Assembly (NCBI GenBank): GCA_900696455.1
Contig: CAADGB010000169.1
Location: 1-64,000 of the forward strand
Length of the DNA stretch: 64,000 bases
DNA from: an uncultured delta proteobacterium
GTDB lineage: Bacteria; Myxococcota_A; Polyangia; Haliangiales; Haliangiaceae
Direction: 5' to 3'
The position numbers and the translations under genes are program-made. Shown here one piece after another: positions 1-8,467 of this stretch (positions within the stretch are counted from its first letter, which is position 1; each line of letters starts with the position of its first letter). The notes beneath the pieces are model-generated. The model was not told the DNA's origin and did not search any database. It worked only from the letters and a program-made list of their open reading frames with translations.

Positions 1-124
1 CAGCTCCCGCAAGCCCGCCGCGTCGCGGGCCAGCGGCGGGCGGGCGCGGCCGGCGGCGGCGGCGAGCGCGCCGGCGCAACGCGCGTCGTCGGCGCCGACA
101 CGGCGTGCGGCGGCGAGCCCGGAC

Positions 125-1573
125 GTGGGGACGGTCCTCGCGGTGCCGCTCGGCCGCGGACGGTGGACGGCCTGTCAGGTCGTCGGCGTGGCGGACGGGC
201 GGCCGTGCGTGGTCGGCCTGCGCTGGATCGGCGACGCGGCGCCGTCCCTCGACGCGCTGCGCGGCGCGCCGCCCCTGCGCCTCGACCATCACGCCTGGCA
301 GGGCGCGCTCGACTGGCGGTACGTCGAGGCCGGGGCGCCGCCGGCGCACCTCCGCGGGGTCGGCGTGCTGCCGGTGCCCGAGCTCGGCGCCTGCTCCACG
401 TACGGAGGCTGGGGCGGCGTCGGCTGGCAGATCGAGCTCCAGGCGGCGTGGGACGCGCTGCCCGAGGCGACGCGGCGCGCGTACGAGGACGCGCCGGTGG
501 GGCCGGGGACGGAGGTCGAGCTCGACCTCGGGCCGGCGCGGCTGTCGCCGCGGGTGGCGGCGTCCGAGGTCCACGTCCGCACCGGCGACGCGCCCGTGCG
601 CTGGGGCGAGCTCGATCGGCTGCCGAGGCTGACCGCGATCGCGTACGCCGGCAGCGACCTGGCCGTGCTCGCCCACCTGCGCGCGCGCCCGCTGATCCGC
701 AAGCTGACGTGGTCGCAGCACGGCCGCGACGCGATCGATCTGCGCGGCACGCACCTCGCCGACGTCGGCGTCGAGGTGCTCGCGCCGCTGACGCTGACCC
801 TGCCGCCGGAGGTCCGGGAGCTACGGGTGCGCGGCGACGCCTCGCGGCTCACCGTGGTCCAGCCCGGCGACGGCGACGGGCTGACGGTGACGGTGGGCCC
901 GGGCGCCGACGGTCGGACGCGGCTGCCGGTGCGCGGCCTGCCGGCGCTGCGCGCGCTGCGCGTCGTCAACGCCGCCACCGTCGAGGTCGCGACGCTGGCC
1001 GCGCACCCCGCGCTGACCCACCTCTACCTGCACGGCGACGCGGTGCGTGTCCCCGACGTCGAGGCGCTGGCCGCGCTGCGCGCGCTGCGCGTGCTCGAGC
1101 TCATCCACGGCTACGGCGTCGACGCGGCGCGCCTGCCGGTCGCCGCGGAGGCCTGGCCGGCGCTCGAGCGCGCCGTCGTCGACGGCTACCGCAAGCCGGA
1201 CGCGCCGCGGTGGAAGGCGGCGCTCGCGGGCGTCGCCAGCGTCGAGCTGCGCGGCGGCAAGACCGACACCTGGCTCGCCGCGAACCTCGACAACCCGTTC
1301 CGCGACTGGGTCGATCGCTCGCCGTCGGTGGGCAAGCGCGCCGCCGCGGCGTGGCGCGCCGCGCGCACCGCGATCGGCGACGGCGTCGCCCGGCCCGACG
1401 CCGAGCGCGTGCTGCGCGCCCTGGTCGACGCGTTCAACCGGCTCGACGCCCGGCACGGCCTCGACACCGTCGACCGCGAGGAGAGCGGCGAGGCGTTCTT
1501 CGCGCTGGCCGCGCGCGCCGGCGTCGACGACCCGACCGCGACGGCCTGGTTCGATCGCTGGCGCGACTTCTGA
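125..1573 (+). CDS. Leucine-rich hypothetical protein, 5' end uncertain
   Basis: The 482-residue reading from a GTG at 125 is rich in Leu, Ala, Val and Arg. Its middle (about residues 160-340) has repeating hydrophobic strands such as LPALRALRVV and LAALRALRVLELI, which resemble irregular leucine-rich repeats. The C-terminus (about 390-482) looks helical and ends in an acidic, aromatic stretch (FDRWRDF). The same frame stays open to base 2 of the window, so translation may begin upstream and this copy may be 5'-truncated by the window edge. The GTG at 125 has no strong ribosome binding site. No signal peptide or membrane segment is visible, so a cytoplasmic location is likely. I do not recognise a named family; an LRR-like protein-interaction role is only inference. 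Confidence 0.7.
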   Translation: MGTVLAVPLGRGRWTACQVVGVADGRPCVVGLRWIGDAAPSLDALRGAPPLRLDHHAWQGALDWRYVEAGAPPAHLRGVGVLPVPELGACSTYGGWGGVGWQIELQAAWDALPEATRRAYEDAPVGPGTEVELDLGPARLSPRVAASEVHVRTGDAPVRWGELDRLPRLTAIAYAGSDLAVLAHLRARPLIRKLTWSQHGRDAIDLRGTHLADVGVEVLAPLTLTLPPEVRELRVRGDASRLTVVQPGDGDGLTVTVGPGADGRTRLPVRGLPALRALRVVNAATVEVATLAAHPALTHLYLHGDAVRVPDVEALAALRALRVLELIHGYGVDAARLPVAAEAWPALERAVVDGYRKPDAPRWKAALAGVASVELRGGKTDTWLAANLDNPFRDWVDRSPSVGKRAAAAWRAARTAIGDGVARPDAERVLRALVDAFNRLDARHGLDTVDREESGEAFFALAARAGVDDPTATAWFDRWRDF

Positions 1574-1640
1574 GCCCCGCGCGCTCGACCGCGAGGCGCG
1601 ACGACCGGGACCGAGCCGCCCGGCCGCGCCCGGCCCGGCG

Positions 1641-2654
1641 CTACTTGATCGCCTTCGACAGCCGGACCTTGTTGGCGGCGTCGATGTAGCGGTTGTACGC
1701 GTCGATGGTCTGGGTCCGCTCCTTCACGATCTTCTCGACCCGCTGCTTCTCGGCGCGCTCGCGGTCGGCGTCCTTCTTGAACTTGGCGGGGTCGGGGCGC
1801 TCCTCGAGGGTCTTGATCGAGCGCTCGATCGCCTCGCGGAACCAGGCGCCGTGCTTCACGAACTGGGTGTAGCCGCCCTGGTAGAGGTCGTTGTAGACCT
1901 TCTTGTTGTCGCGGTCCTTGGCCACCAGGGCGTCGGTGGCCTCGAGGGTGGCGACGAACGTGGCCAGGGCGCCCTTGATCGCCTCGACGTCGGGGGTCTC
2001 GCTGGCGAGCGCGTGGTCGTAGGTCCGCACCAGCGCCTTGCCGTCGATCAGGAGCTGCTCGTAGTGGTAGCGGAACTTGGACCCGTACTTCTTCTTGGTC
2101 TTGGCGATCTCGGCGAGCTGGCGATCGTCGTTGTGCTTCTCGACGAAGGCGCGCAGGTCGCGGTCGGCCACCGCGTAGCGCTCCCACAGCGCCATCAGCC
2201 GGGGGTGGAGCTCCTGGCCGCGCTTGCACTCGTCGTCCTTGAACTTGCGCTTGTAGAAGTACTCGCTGGCCTCGTTGGTCGGCTCCCACAGCTCCATCAG
2301 CACCGTGACCATCTCCAGGGCCTGGGCGTCGACCGGCAGCTTGGGCTTCTTGGCCAGGGCCTTCTTGTAGTCGGCGAAGGTCTTCTTGGCGGTGTCGCCG
2401 ATCGAGCTCGGCCCGCGCAGGTTGCGCTCCTTGCACGTCGGCCCGGCCTGGGGATCGACCGCCTCGAGGTACAGGCCGCGCGACTTGTAGACGTAGCTCG
2501 ACCAGTTGTTGAGGATGTCGACGTAGACGTTGACCTTGGCCTGGGTGGCGTCGGGCTTGGCCTCGGCGGTGGCGACGGTGACGGCCAGGGCCGCGACGGT
2601 GGCGAGGGCGGCCAGCGCCAGCTCGACGTGGACACGGAGACGACTCGAGAACAT
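1641..2654 (-). CDS. DUF3829 (YiiG-like) secreted protein
   Basis: This is a 337-residue protein with an N-terminal signal peptide (residues 1-28, hydrophobic core LALAALATVAALAVTVATA, cleavage near AEA). The mature part starts KVNVYVDILNNWSSYVYKSRGLYLEAVDP and includes a GPTCKE-like segment. This is the pattern of the DUF3829/YiiG family: a long helical domain beginning with an N-Y-Ile-aliphatic-N motif and a D-P-x-x-G-P-T segment. The rest is charged and helical, ending in a Lys/Arg/Glu-rich region. The ATG at 2654 was chosen because AAGGAAG lies 4 bases upstream and the signal peptide follows directly. Longer upstream frames are out-of-frame artefacts of high GC. It is divergent from tgt. 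Function is unknown; members of the family are exported, often as lipoproteins, but no lipobox Cys is seen here. Confidence 0.85.
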   Translation of the reverse strand: MFSSRLRVHVELALAALATVAALAVTVATAEAKPDATQAKVNVYVDILNNWSSYVYKSRGLYLEAVDPQAGPTCKERNLRGPSSIGDTAKKTFADYKKALAKKPKLPVDAQALEMVTVLMELWEPTNEASEYFYKRKFKDDECKRGQELHPRLMALWERYAVADRDLRAFVEKHNDDRQLAEIAKTKKKYGSKFRYHYEQLLIDGKALVRTYDHALASETPDVEAIKGALATFVATLEATDALVAKDRDNKKVYNDLYQGGYTQFVKHGAWFREAIERSIKTLEERPDPAKFKKDADRERAEKQRVEKIVKERTQTIDAYNRYIDAANKVRLSKAIK

Positions 2655-2847
2655 GAAGCTTCCTTGGCGTGCGGTTGGACGACGCCCGCGCCGGGCGCGG
2701 GACCTTCCCGTTGGAGCCCGTGCGAGACGGACGTGACATCCTAGATCACGGCGCCCGCCCGCCCCCGCCCGGCGCGCAGCCAGGCCGCACTTCCGCGATC
2801 TGTTCCGCATCCTGCCGTGCGGGGCGCCCGACCTCGCGACCGCAGGC

Positions 2848-2862
2848 GGTACGACCTGTACC
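2848..2862. promoter_or_regulatory. Short inverted repeat upstream of tgt
   Basis: GGTAC-gacct-GTACC is a perfect 5-bp inverted repeat with a 5-bp spacer. It ends 10 bases before the GTG start of tgt, in the divergent region between the DUF3829 gene and tgt. It could be an operator half-site pair or a leader hairpin. Short repeats like this also arise by chance. Confidence 0.2.
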
Positions 2863-2872
2863 ATCGCGGGGC

Positions 2873-4027
2873 GTGCAGCCCGATCGAGGTCGAGAGCGTC
2901 GCGCGAGCGCGTCCCGGTTCGAGGTCGACGCGCGCGCCGCCGGCTCGCGGGCGCGGGCCGGCCGCCTGACCACGCCGCACGGCGCCGTGGAGACACCGGT
3001 GTTCATGCCGGTCGGGACCCGCGGCACCGTGCGGACCCAGACCCTCGGCCAGCTCGAGGCCCTGGGGGCGCCGATGCTGCTCGCCAACACGTTCCACCTC
3101 CTGCAGCGGCCCGGCGCCGAGGTGCTCGAGCGGATGGGCGGGCTCCACCGCTGGATGGGCTGGCGCGGCGCGATCCTGACCGACTCCGGCGGCTTCCAGC
3201 TCTTCTCGCTGGCCCACGCCCACACCCTCGGCGAGGACGGCGCCACGTTCCAGGAGGTCGCCGACGGGCCCCGCGTCGTGCTCACGCCCGAGCGGTCGAT
3301 CGCGATGCAGCGCGCGATCGGCAGCGACGTCATGATGGTGCTCGACCACTGCGTCCCGGCCACCGCCTCGCACGGCGAGGCCGAGGCGGCGATGGCGCTG
3401 ACCCATCGCTGGGCCCGGCGCTCGCTGGCGGCGCGCGGCGACTCGCCGCAGCAGGTGTTCGCGATCGTGCAGGGCGCGCGCTACCCCGCCCTCCGCCGGG
3501 CCAGCGCCGACGCGCTCACGGCGATCGACGGCTTCGACGGCTTCGCCATCGGCGGGCTGGCGGTGGGCGAGGCGCGCGCCGAGCGCGAGGACCTCACCGA
3601 GCTCACCGCCGCGCTCCTGCCCGCGGACCGTCCGCGCTACCTCATGGGCGTCGGCACGCCGCTCGACATCCTCGAGGCGGTGCACCGCGGCGTCGACATG
3701 TTCGACTGCATCCTGCCGACGGCCTGGGCCCAGCACGGCCGCGCCTTCACCGCCGCCGGCAAGGTCGACCTGCGCCAGGGCCGGCACCGGCTGGTCGACG
3801 AGCCGCTCGACCCGAGCTGCCCGTGCCAGGCCTGCGCGCGCCACAGCCGCTCGTACCTGCACCACCTCGTGAAGTGCCAGGAGCCGCTCGGCTGGCAGCT
3901 CCTGGCCGAGCACAACCTGCGCTTCTACGTCCGGCTGATGGCCGAGCTCCGGACGGCGATCCGGAACGACACCTTCGCCGCCCTCCTCGCCGCGCGCCGC
4001 CAGACGCTGGCGCAGGTCGCGGCCTAG
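2873..4027 (+). CDS. tgt: Queuine/preQ1 tRNA-ribosyltransferase (Tgt)
   Basis: Tgt exchanges guanine-34 of GUN-anticodon tRNAs for preQ1 in queuosine synthesis. The 384-residue reading from GTG 2873 matches the usual length of about 375. Visible motifs are DSGGFQ (D104, substrate-binding/base region), FAIGGLAVGE, GVDMFDC with the nucleophile equivalent D278, and the zinc site C-P-C-Q-A-C followed by a distal His in the LLAEHNLRFY segment. The tRNA-contact motif is odd. The canonical P-T-R-x-x-R-x-G (R286 and R289 in Zymomonas numbering) reads P-T-A-W-A-Q-H-G here, so both arginines are replaced. The longer frame upstream of 2873 has no Tgt-like sequence, which supports the GTG start. No other queuosine genes are in the window, so it stands alone between unrelated genes. 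Confidence 0.95.
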   Translation: MQPDRGRERRASASRFEVDARAAGSRARAGRLTTPHGAVETPVFMPVGTRGTVRTQTLGQLEALGAPMLLANTFHLLQRPGAEVLERMGGLHRWMGWRGAILTDSGGFQLFSLAHAHTLGEDGATFQEVADGPRVVLTPERSIAMQRAIGSDVMMVLDHCVPATASHGEAEAAMALTHRWARRSLAARGDSPQQVFAIVQGARYPALRRASADALTAIDGFDGFAIGGLAVGEARAEREDLTELTAALLPADRPRYLMGVGTPLDILEAVHRGVDMFDCILPTAWAQHGRAFTAAGKVDLRQGRHRLVDEPLDPSCPCQACARHSRSYLHHLVKCQEPLGWQLLAEHNLRFYVRLMAELRTAIRNDTFAALLAARRQTLAQVAA

Positions 4028-4073
4028 CCACGGCCCGACGGCCGCGGCGCGCACCGCGCGGCCGGCCGCGCCC

Positions 4074-5342
4074 TCACAGGAAGTCCCCCTCCGCGGCCGG
4101 CGCCGGGCGCTGCGCCTGCTGCACCAGCTCGAGGAGCTCGCGGCCGAGCGCGACGGCCTCCGCCGGATCGGCGCGCTGGTCCGCGCTCAGGAGCGACCAG
4201 CGGTGGACGACGTCGTCGATGGCGTCGTTGAGGCCGGAGAGGCGCTCGCCCCGGACGAAGGCCTGCTCGATCACCTCGCACGCGATCTCCGGGACCACCG
4301 CGGCGTAGGTCAGCGCCCGCCCCAGATCGGCGCTGATCCGCGCCTTGAGATCGGTGTCGTGCTTGATGAGCACGCCGCGCTGGGACACGAACGCCAGGGA
4401 GTCGAGGTACTTGTCGAAGCCCTCGCAGTCGAGGCGGTTGCGCGCCGCGGTCCCGCTCGCCAGGCAGTCGCGGAAGTCGTGGAAGTCCCGGCGGGTGTCG
4501 GAGCGCAGGTAGAGGAACACGTCGCGCTCGATGAACCCGACCACGGCCTCGACGACGCGGCGGTAGCTGGCCTCGGCGACCGGCGGCGGCGTCGCCCGGT
4601 CCTGGATCGACCGGTTGAGGGCGCGGACCTCCCGCCGCAGCTCGGCCAGCGCCCGCCGCACGGCGAGGGCCTTGCCCAGGGTGTCGCGGTGCCCCGGGAC
4701 CATGCGCTCGGGCTCGGCGTGGCCGAGGAAGCACTCGTAGACGGTCGTCATGACGGCGAAGACACCGTCCATGAGCGCCGTGGTCGCGTCGTTGAGATCG
4801 CGGACGGCCTGCTCCCGCCGATCGTGCTTGAGGGCCACCGAGAACCGGCGGTCGAACTCGCCGAGCTCCGAGCTCAGCCCGTACTGGAGCGTGTCCATCT
4901 CCGCGGCGAGCGCGCCCCACCGGTCCTCGTCCGACCGCTGGCGATGGGCGATGATGCCGCTCGGCCGGATCGGGCCCGAGCCGCGCGGGGCGGGCGCGGC
5001 GGCGCCGCCGCCGAGCTCGAGCTCGACCTCGTCGCTCCCGCCGGTGCCGCCGGCCGCGGCCGCCGGCGCGACCATGGCCAGGTACTCCAGCAGCCTCCGG
5101 AAGTGGCTGAGCACCGCGTCGGAGACGATCTGGAGCTGGTCCTCGCCGTCCTCGCGCAGGTAGAGGGCGGCGTCCAGCTCCCCGAGGGCGCGCACCGCCT
5201 CCTCGCCGAGCTGGAGCAGCTTCTGGACCTTCCGCCGGATCCGACGATCGGAGATCGTCGCCAGGAGCTCGGCGAGGGCCGTCTGTTCAGAACCTTCCGA
5301 CACCAACGATCGATCATACCGCACCGGCGGGCCCGGACGCAC
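4074..5342 (-). CDS. Hypothetical helical cytoplasmic protein
   Basis: This is a 422-residue protein from GTG 5342, or about 409 residues if the in-frame GTG at 5303 is used. Neither start has a clear ribosome binding site. There is no signal peptide or membrane span. Residues about 90-135 form a low-complexity Ala/Gly/Pro linker between an N-terminal helical part and a larger C-terminal helical domain. The larger domain has repeated Arg/Glu/Leu heptad-like stretches, for example LAELRREVRALNRSI near residue 240. I recognise no catalytic motif and no family. It lies between tgt (convergent) and the broken YARHG-like gene (same strand, upstream), with no evident functional link. It is probably a real gene because codon third positions are strongly G/C-biased throughout and the frame is long. 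Confidence 0.75.
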   Translation of the reverse strand: MRPGPPVRYDRSLVSEGSEQTALAELLATISDRRIRRKVQKLLQLGEEAVRALGELDAALYLREDGEDQLQIVSDAVLSHFRRLLEYLAMVAPAAAAGGTGGSDEVELELGGGAAAPAPRGSGPIRPSGIIAHRQRSDEDRWGALAAEMDTLQYGLSSELGEFDRRFSVALKHDRREQAVRDLNDATTALMDGVFAVMTTVYECFLGHAEPERMVPGHRDTLGKALAVRRALAELRREVRALNRSIQDRATPPPVAEASYRRVVEAVVGFIERDVFLYLRSDTRRDFHDFRDCLASGTAARNRLDCEGFDKYLDSLAFVSQRGVLIKHDTDLKARISADLGRALTYAAVVPEIACEVIEQAFVRGERLSGLNDAIDDVVHRWSLLSADQRADPAEAVALGRELLELVQQAQRPAPAAEGDFL

Positions 5343-5431
5343 GCGTCATCTCGCCCCGACCCGCCGCACCGACGCGCGCTGCCCCGGCCGGCTCCGCCCC
5401 GGCCCCGGCCCGGCTCCGGCCCCGCCCCGGC

Positions 5432-6050
5432 TCACCCGGCCATCATCATCGTGCAGGCGATCTTCGACCAGTCGGGGACCTTCTTCTTGGCCTCGGCGGT
5501 GGGCAGGGTGCAGGTGAAGACGATCGCCGACTCGTACTGGCCGGGCGGGGTCTCGAACGAGAGCGTGTACTCGGTCCCGGCGCCGTCGCGATCGACGCGG
5601 GTCCGGACCTTGGGGTAGTCGGGGGACACGCTCTGGATCATCTGCAGCATGACCGCGCGGTCGCCGGTGACGGCCAGCTCGATGGCGGCGGGGATCTTCT
5701 GCTTCTTGCGCAGCTTCTGCTCCTGGGCGGCGAGCGCGCGCGCACGACCGATCGGCGTCCGACAGCGCGGGGTCCTTGGCGGTCGTCGCCTGGTACCAGC
5801 CCCCGTCCTGCTCGAAGATCCGCGTGAGCTCCGGCGACTTGAAGATCTTGCCGCCCTGGGCGTAGGGGACGTTGCGCAGGACCCGCGCCGACAGCGGCGA
5901 GCCCAGCTTCGACACGTCGCAGCCGCCGTCGCGCAGGGCGGTGTAGGCGGTGCGGAGGTCGCCGGGATCGTCCCCGGCGTGGGCGGCGCGGGCGCCGGCG
6001 GCGAGGGCGAGGGCGGAGACGGCGGCGAGGAGGACGCGGTACGAGCTCAT
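5432..6050 (-). pseudogene. Secreted YARHG-like protein, frameshifted
   Basis: Translation from ATG 6050 gives a signal peptide (LLAAVSALALAAGARAAHA). A YARHG-like segment follows, in which LRNVPYAQGGKIFKSPELTR is followed by FEQDGGWY. YARHG domains are extracellular modules with the pattern L-R-N-x-x-Y-A-R-H-G-x-x-F and a trailing W-Y. The R-H pair is Q-G here. After DADRSCAR the frame is lost at a (GC)5 run at 5734-5743. Adding one GC dinucleotide restores a reading (ALAAQEQKLRKKQKIPAAIE) that continues to a natural stop at 5432, with a mature C-terminal domain ending IACTMMMAG. The uncorrected frame instead runs to 5346 in Arg/Pro-rich nonsense. This is either a true slippage mutation (possibly reversible) or an assembly error. 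Confidence 0.75.
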
Positions 6051-6101
6051 TGCCACCAGCGTACCGCAACCGCCGGCCGGCCGGTGGCGGCGCCGTGACG
6101 A

Positions 6102-6771
6102 TCAGCGGCGCACGCGGACCTGGTCGAGCGGCTTGCGCGACAGGTCGGGCACGACCGCGTCCGGCGCCGGGTAGCCGACCGGGATGACCACGTAGGCGCG
6201 CTCGTGGGCGGGGCGGCCGCACAGCTCGCGGAGGAACGCCATGGGGCTGGGTGTATGGGTCAGCGTCGCCAGCCCGGCGAGGTGCAGGCACGACAGCAGC
6301 ATCCCGACCGCGATCCCGACCGACTCGTCGACGTAGTAGTGCTTGACCTTGCGCGTGGCGTCGGCCGGGTCCGGGCGCCACGGCTGCGCGAACACGACGA
6401 TCAGGTGCGGGGCGTCGGTCAGGTGGGTCTTGATCGCGTCCGTGCCCAGCGGCTCGAGCGCGGCGCGCCACTCGTCCGACATCCGCCCGGCGTAGCTGAC
6501 CCGCTCCTCCTCCTCGGCGGCGTCGCGGATCCGCCGCTTGCGCTCGGCGTCCGAGACGATCACGAACGTCCACGGCTGCTGGTGCGCGCCCGACGGCGCG
6601 CTCGCCGCCGCGCGGATCGCATGGTCGAGCACCTCGTCGGGCACCGCCTCCGGGGAGAACTGGCGGACCGTGCGGCGGCGCACCATGGCGTCGGCGTACG
6701 CGCGCGCGCGCGATCATCTCGGCCTCGGGGAGGCGCTCGAACACCAGCGGGACCGGGCGGTAGCTCGACAT
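6102..6771 (-). pseudogene. Iodotyrosine-deiodinase-like nitroreductase, frameshifted near N-terminus
   Basis: This is an FMN-dependent nitroreductase-fold protein. The 194 residues from the internal ATG at 6686 read RRTVRQFSPEAVPDEVL, then APSGAHQQPWTFV, the usual FMN-binding start of the fold. Residues of the iodotyrosine deiodinase lid are present: Glu and Tyr four apart in EERVSYAGRMSDEW, and a Lys in AIKTHLTDAP at the position of the third zwitterion-binding residue. The missing N-terminus starts at ATG 6771 (MSSYRPVPLVFERLPEAEMI) and loses frame at a (GC)6 run at 6700-6711; one more GC would join the parts. Reductive dehalogenation of halotyrosine is the inferred role. A shorter product from 6686 might still be made but would lack the N-terminal helix. 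Confidence 0.8.
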
Positions 6772-6818
6772 GTCCCGGTTATCGCCCGACGGCCGCACCG
6801 ATGACCATCGCGCGGCCG

Positions 6819-8357
6819 TCAGACGGTGAACCACCAGTCGTTGAGGACGTAGCCCGCGCCGCCGACGTTCGCGACGCCGAGCATGGTCACGCCGTCGTAG
6901 CGCGTGCCGGGCCGGACCAGTTGCCCCTCGTTGCGGAACTCGAAGGTGCCGTCGGTCTCGACGATGCGGACCAGATCGTGCACCTTGCGGTCGCCCACGG
7001 CCCGCGGCTGCAGGAACGTGTCGGGGCCGAGGAGCCCGTAGCCGATCCAGCCGCCCTCGCCGAGGTCGTGGTGGGCCAGGGGCGTGTCGCCGAGCACCTG
7101 CATCGGCTCGTGGGCCCAGACCAGGACGCGCGACCGCTCCTTGTCGATGGTGACCAGGCGCTCGCCGCCGGCGAGCGCCGCGTAGCCCGCCCGCACGGGG
7201 AGCGGGCCGAGGACGACCTGCGCGCGGGTGCGCAGATCCAGCTCGATCAGGGGCTCGCCCTCGGCGACCAGCGCGCGCTCGTCGGTCGGGTGCCCTGCGA
7301 GCCACGACCGCTTGCCCTCGGTCTCGTGGAACACGACCTCGCCGCCGGGGTCGAGGAGGACCATCTCTCGTCGGTGGGCGTCGAGGTGCCTGCCGACCAA
7401 CTGGGCCCCGACGCGACCGCTGGCGGTGCGGAAGACGATGCCGGCCGCGGCGCGGAGCCGGGTATCACCCCAGCAGCCGGCGAGGCGCCGCACCTTCTCC
7501 TCGGCCGAGAGGTGCCGTGGGACCTCGCCGGCGATCCGCCGGAGCAGCACGCCTGGGGCCCGGGGTGCCGGCAGCTTGCCGTCGAGCGCTCCGGTGACGT
7601 CCAGCGCGAACTCCGCCCCGCGCGAGGTGAACCGGATCTGACGCTCGCCGGCTGGAAACGCGGCGGCGATCCCACCGGGCGCGACCGGATCGGCGGGACC
7701 GTCCAGGGCCACCAGCCGACGATCGACCACCCCGAAGAACTGCGTCCCCGACCGCTCGTCCCCGCTGGTCGCGACCACCCGATCGCAGGTGGCCAGCGAC
7801 GTGCCCGCCGCCGGGAGGTTGTCCACCTCCTCGAACCGCCCGCTCCGGGGGTCGCGCACCAGGAGGAGCAGGTAGGCGCGACCGCCCTCGCCGACCCGGG
7901 CGACCATCGTGTCGTCGTCGCCGACGTAGTCCGCGTCCCAGAGCCGGGCCGACTCGCGGCCGGGCTCGCAGCCGGTGACCGCGACGCGGGGCGACCCGTC
8001 GACGGGATACTCGACGACGTGACCGCCGCCGACCGCGTGGCGCTCGAGCTTGGTGTCGAAGTAGAGGAGGAAGGCCTTGCCGGTGGGCGACGGCTTGATC
8101 GTCCTCAGGTTCCACCCGGGCCGCAGCTCGAACGCGCGCGGGCCCTGCCCGGACGAGACCAGCAGCTTGGTCAGCAGGACCTTCGCCAGCGCGGAGGCCA
8201 GCTCGGGCGGAGGCAGGCCATCGGGATCGCGGTGATGCCCGGCGAGGGTTCCGTCCGACGCCCGGACGTAGAACGCCTCCTCGCAGCCCGCGAAGCGCTC
8301 GCGCTCGTCGGGGGTCAGCTCGATCGGTGGCAACGGCGACGCTGGGACCCATTCCAT
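6819..8357 (-). CDS. Hypothetical protein, probable beta-propeller-like
   Basis: This is a 512-residue protein starting MEWVPASPLPPIELTPDERE at ATG 8357. No signal peptide is present. The sequence is dominated by short beta strands and turns: repeating units of the type x-L-hydrophobic-D followed by GG or DDD, such as WDADYVGDDDTMVARV, GGEVVFHETEGKRSWLAG and GGERLVTIDKERSRVLVWAHEP. These suggest a WD40-like or other beta-propeller fold across roughly residues 90-500. No catalytic residues can be assigned and I do not recognise a named family. It lies in the same direction as the ALDH gene upstream (110 bp gap) and the deiodinase-like gene downstream. Nothing ties it to either. Confidence 0.75.
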   Translation of the reverse strand: MEWVPASPLPPIELTPDERERFAGCEEAFYVRASDGTLAGHHRDPDGLPPPELASALAKVLLTKLLVSSGQGPRAFELRPGWNLRTIKPSPTGKAFLLYFDTKLERHAVGGGHVVEYPVDGSPRVAVTGCEPGRESARLWDADYVGDDDTMVARVGEGGRAYLLLLVRDPRSGRFEEVDNLPAAGTSLATCDRVVATSGDERSGTQFFGVVDRRLVALDGPADPVAPGGIAAAFPAGERQIRFTSRGAEFALDVTGALDGKLPAPRAPGVLLRRIAGEVPRHLSAEEKVRRLAGCWGDTRLRAAAGIVFRTASGRVGAQLVGRHLDAHRREMVLLDPGGEVVFHETEGKRSWLAGHPTDERALVAEGEPLIELDLRTRAQVVLGPLPVRAGYAALAGGERLVTIDKERSRVLVWAHEPMQVLGDTPLAHHDLGEGGWIGYGLLGPDTFLQPRAVGDRKVHDLVRIVETDGTFEFRNEGQLVRPGTRYDGVTMLGVANVGGAGYVLNDWWFTV

Positions 8358-8438
8358 GCGCCGACCGTACCCGACCCTCGCGCGGATCGGGCAGCGATCG
8401 CCGGACTTCCCGGGCAGAGGGCGGCAAGCCGGGCACGG

Positions 8439-8465
8439 GTCGACGAGGTCGACGGGGTCGACGAG
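8439..8465. repeat. 9-bp tandem repeat (three units)
   Basis: GTCGACGAG, GTCGACGGG and GTCGACGAG follow head to tail, with a fourth degenerate unit (GTCTACGCC) entering the 3' end of the ALDH gene. Each unit holds a SalI-type GTCGAC palindrome. It sits between the ALDH stop and the beta-propeller gene. No role is evident. Confidence 0.4.
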
Positions 8466-8467
8466 GT

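Noticed and set aside
821-1456. Long minus-strand frame opposite the first gene
   Set aside because: Its Arg/Val-rich composition mirrors the G/C-biased third positions of the real plus-strand gene; no start site, motif or family is evident.
5346-5431. C-terminal extension of the YARHG-like gene to 5346
   Set aside because: This part is read only in the shifted frame and is Gly/Pro/Arg repeats from CCCCGG-rich DNA; the natural stop in the restored frame is at 5432.
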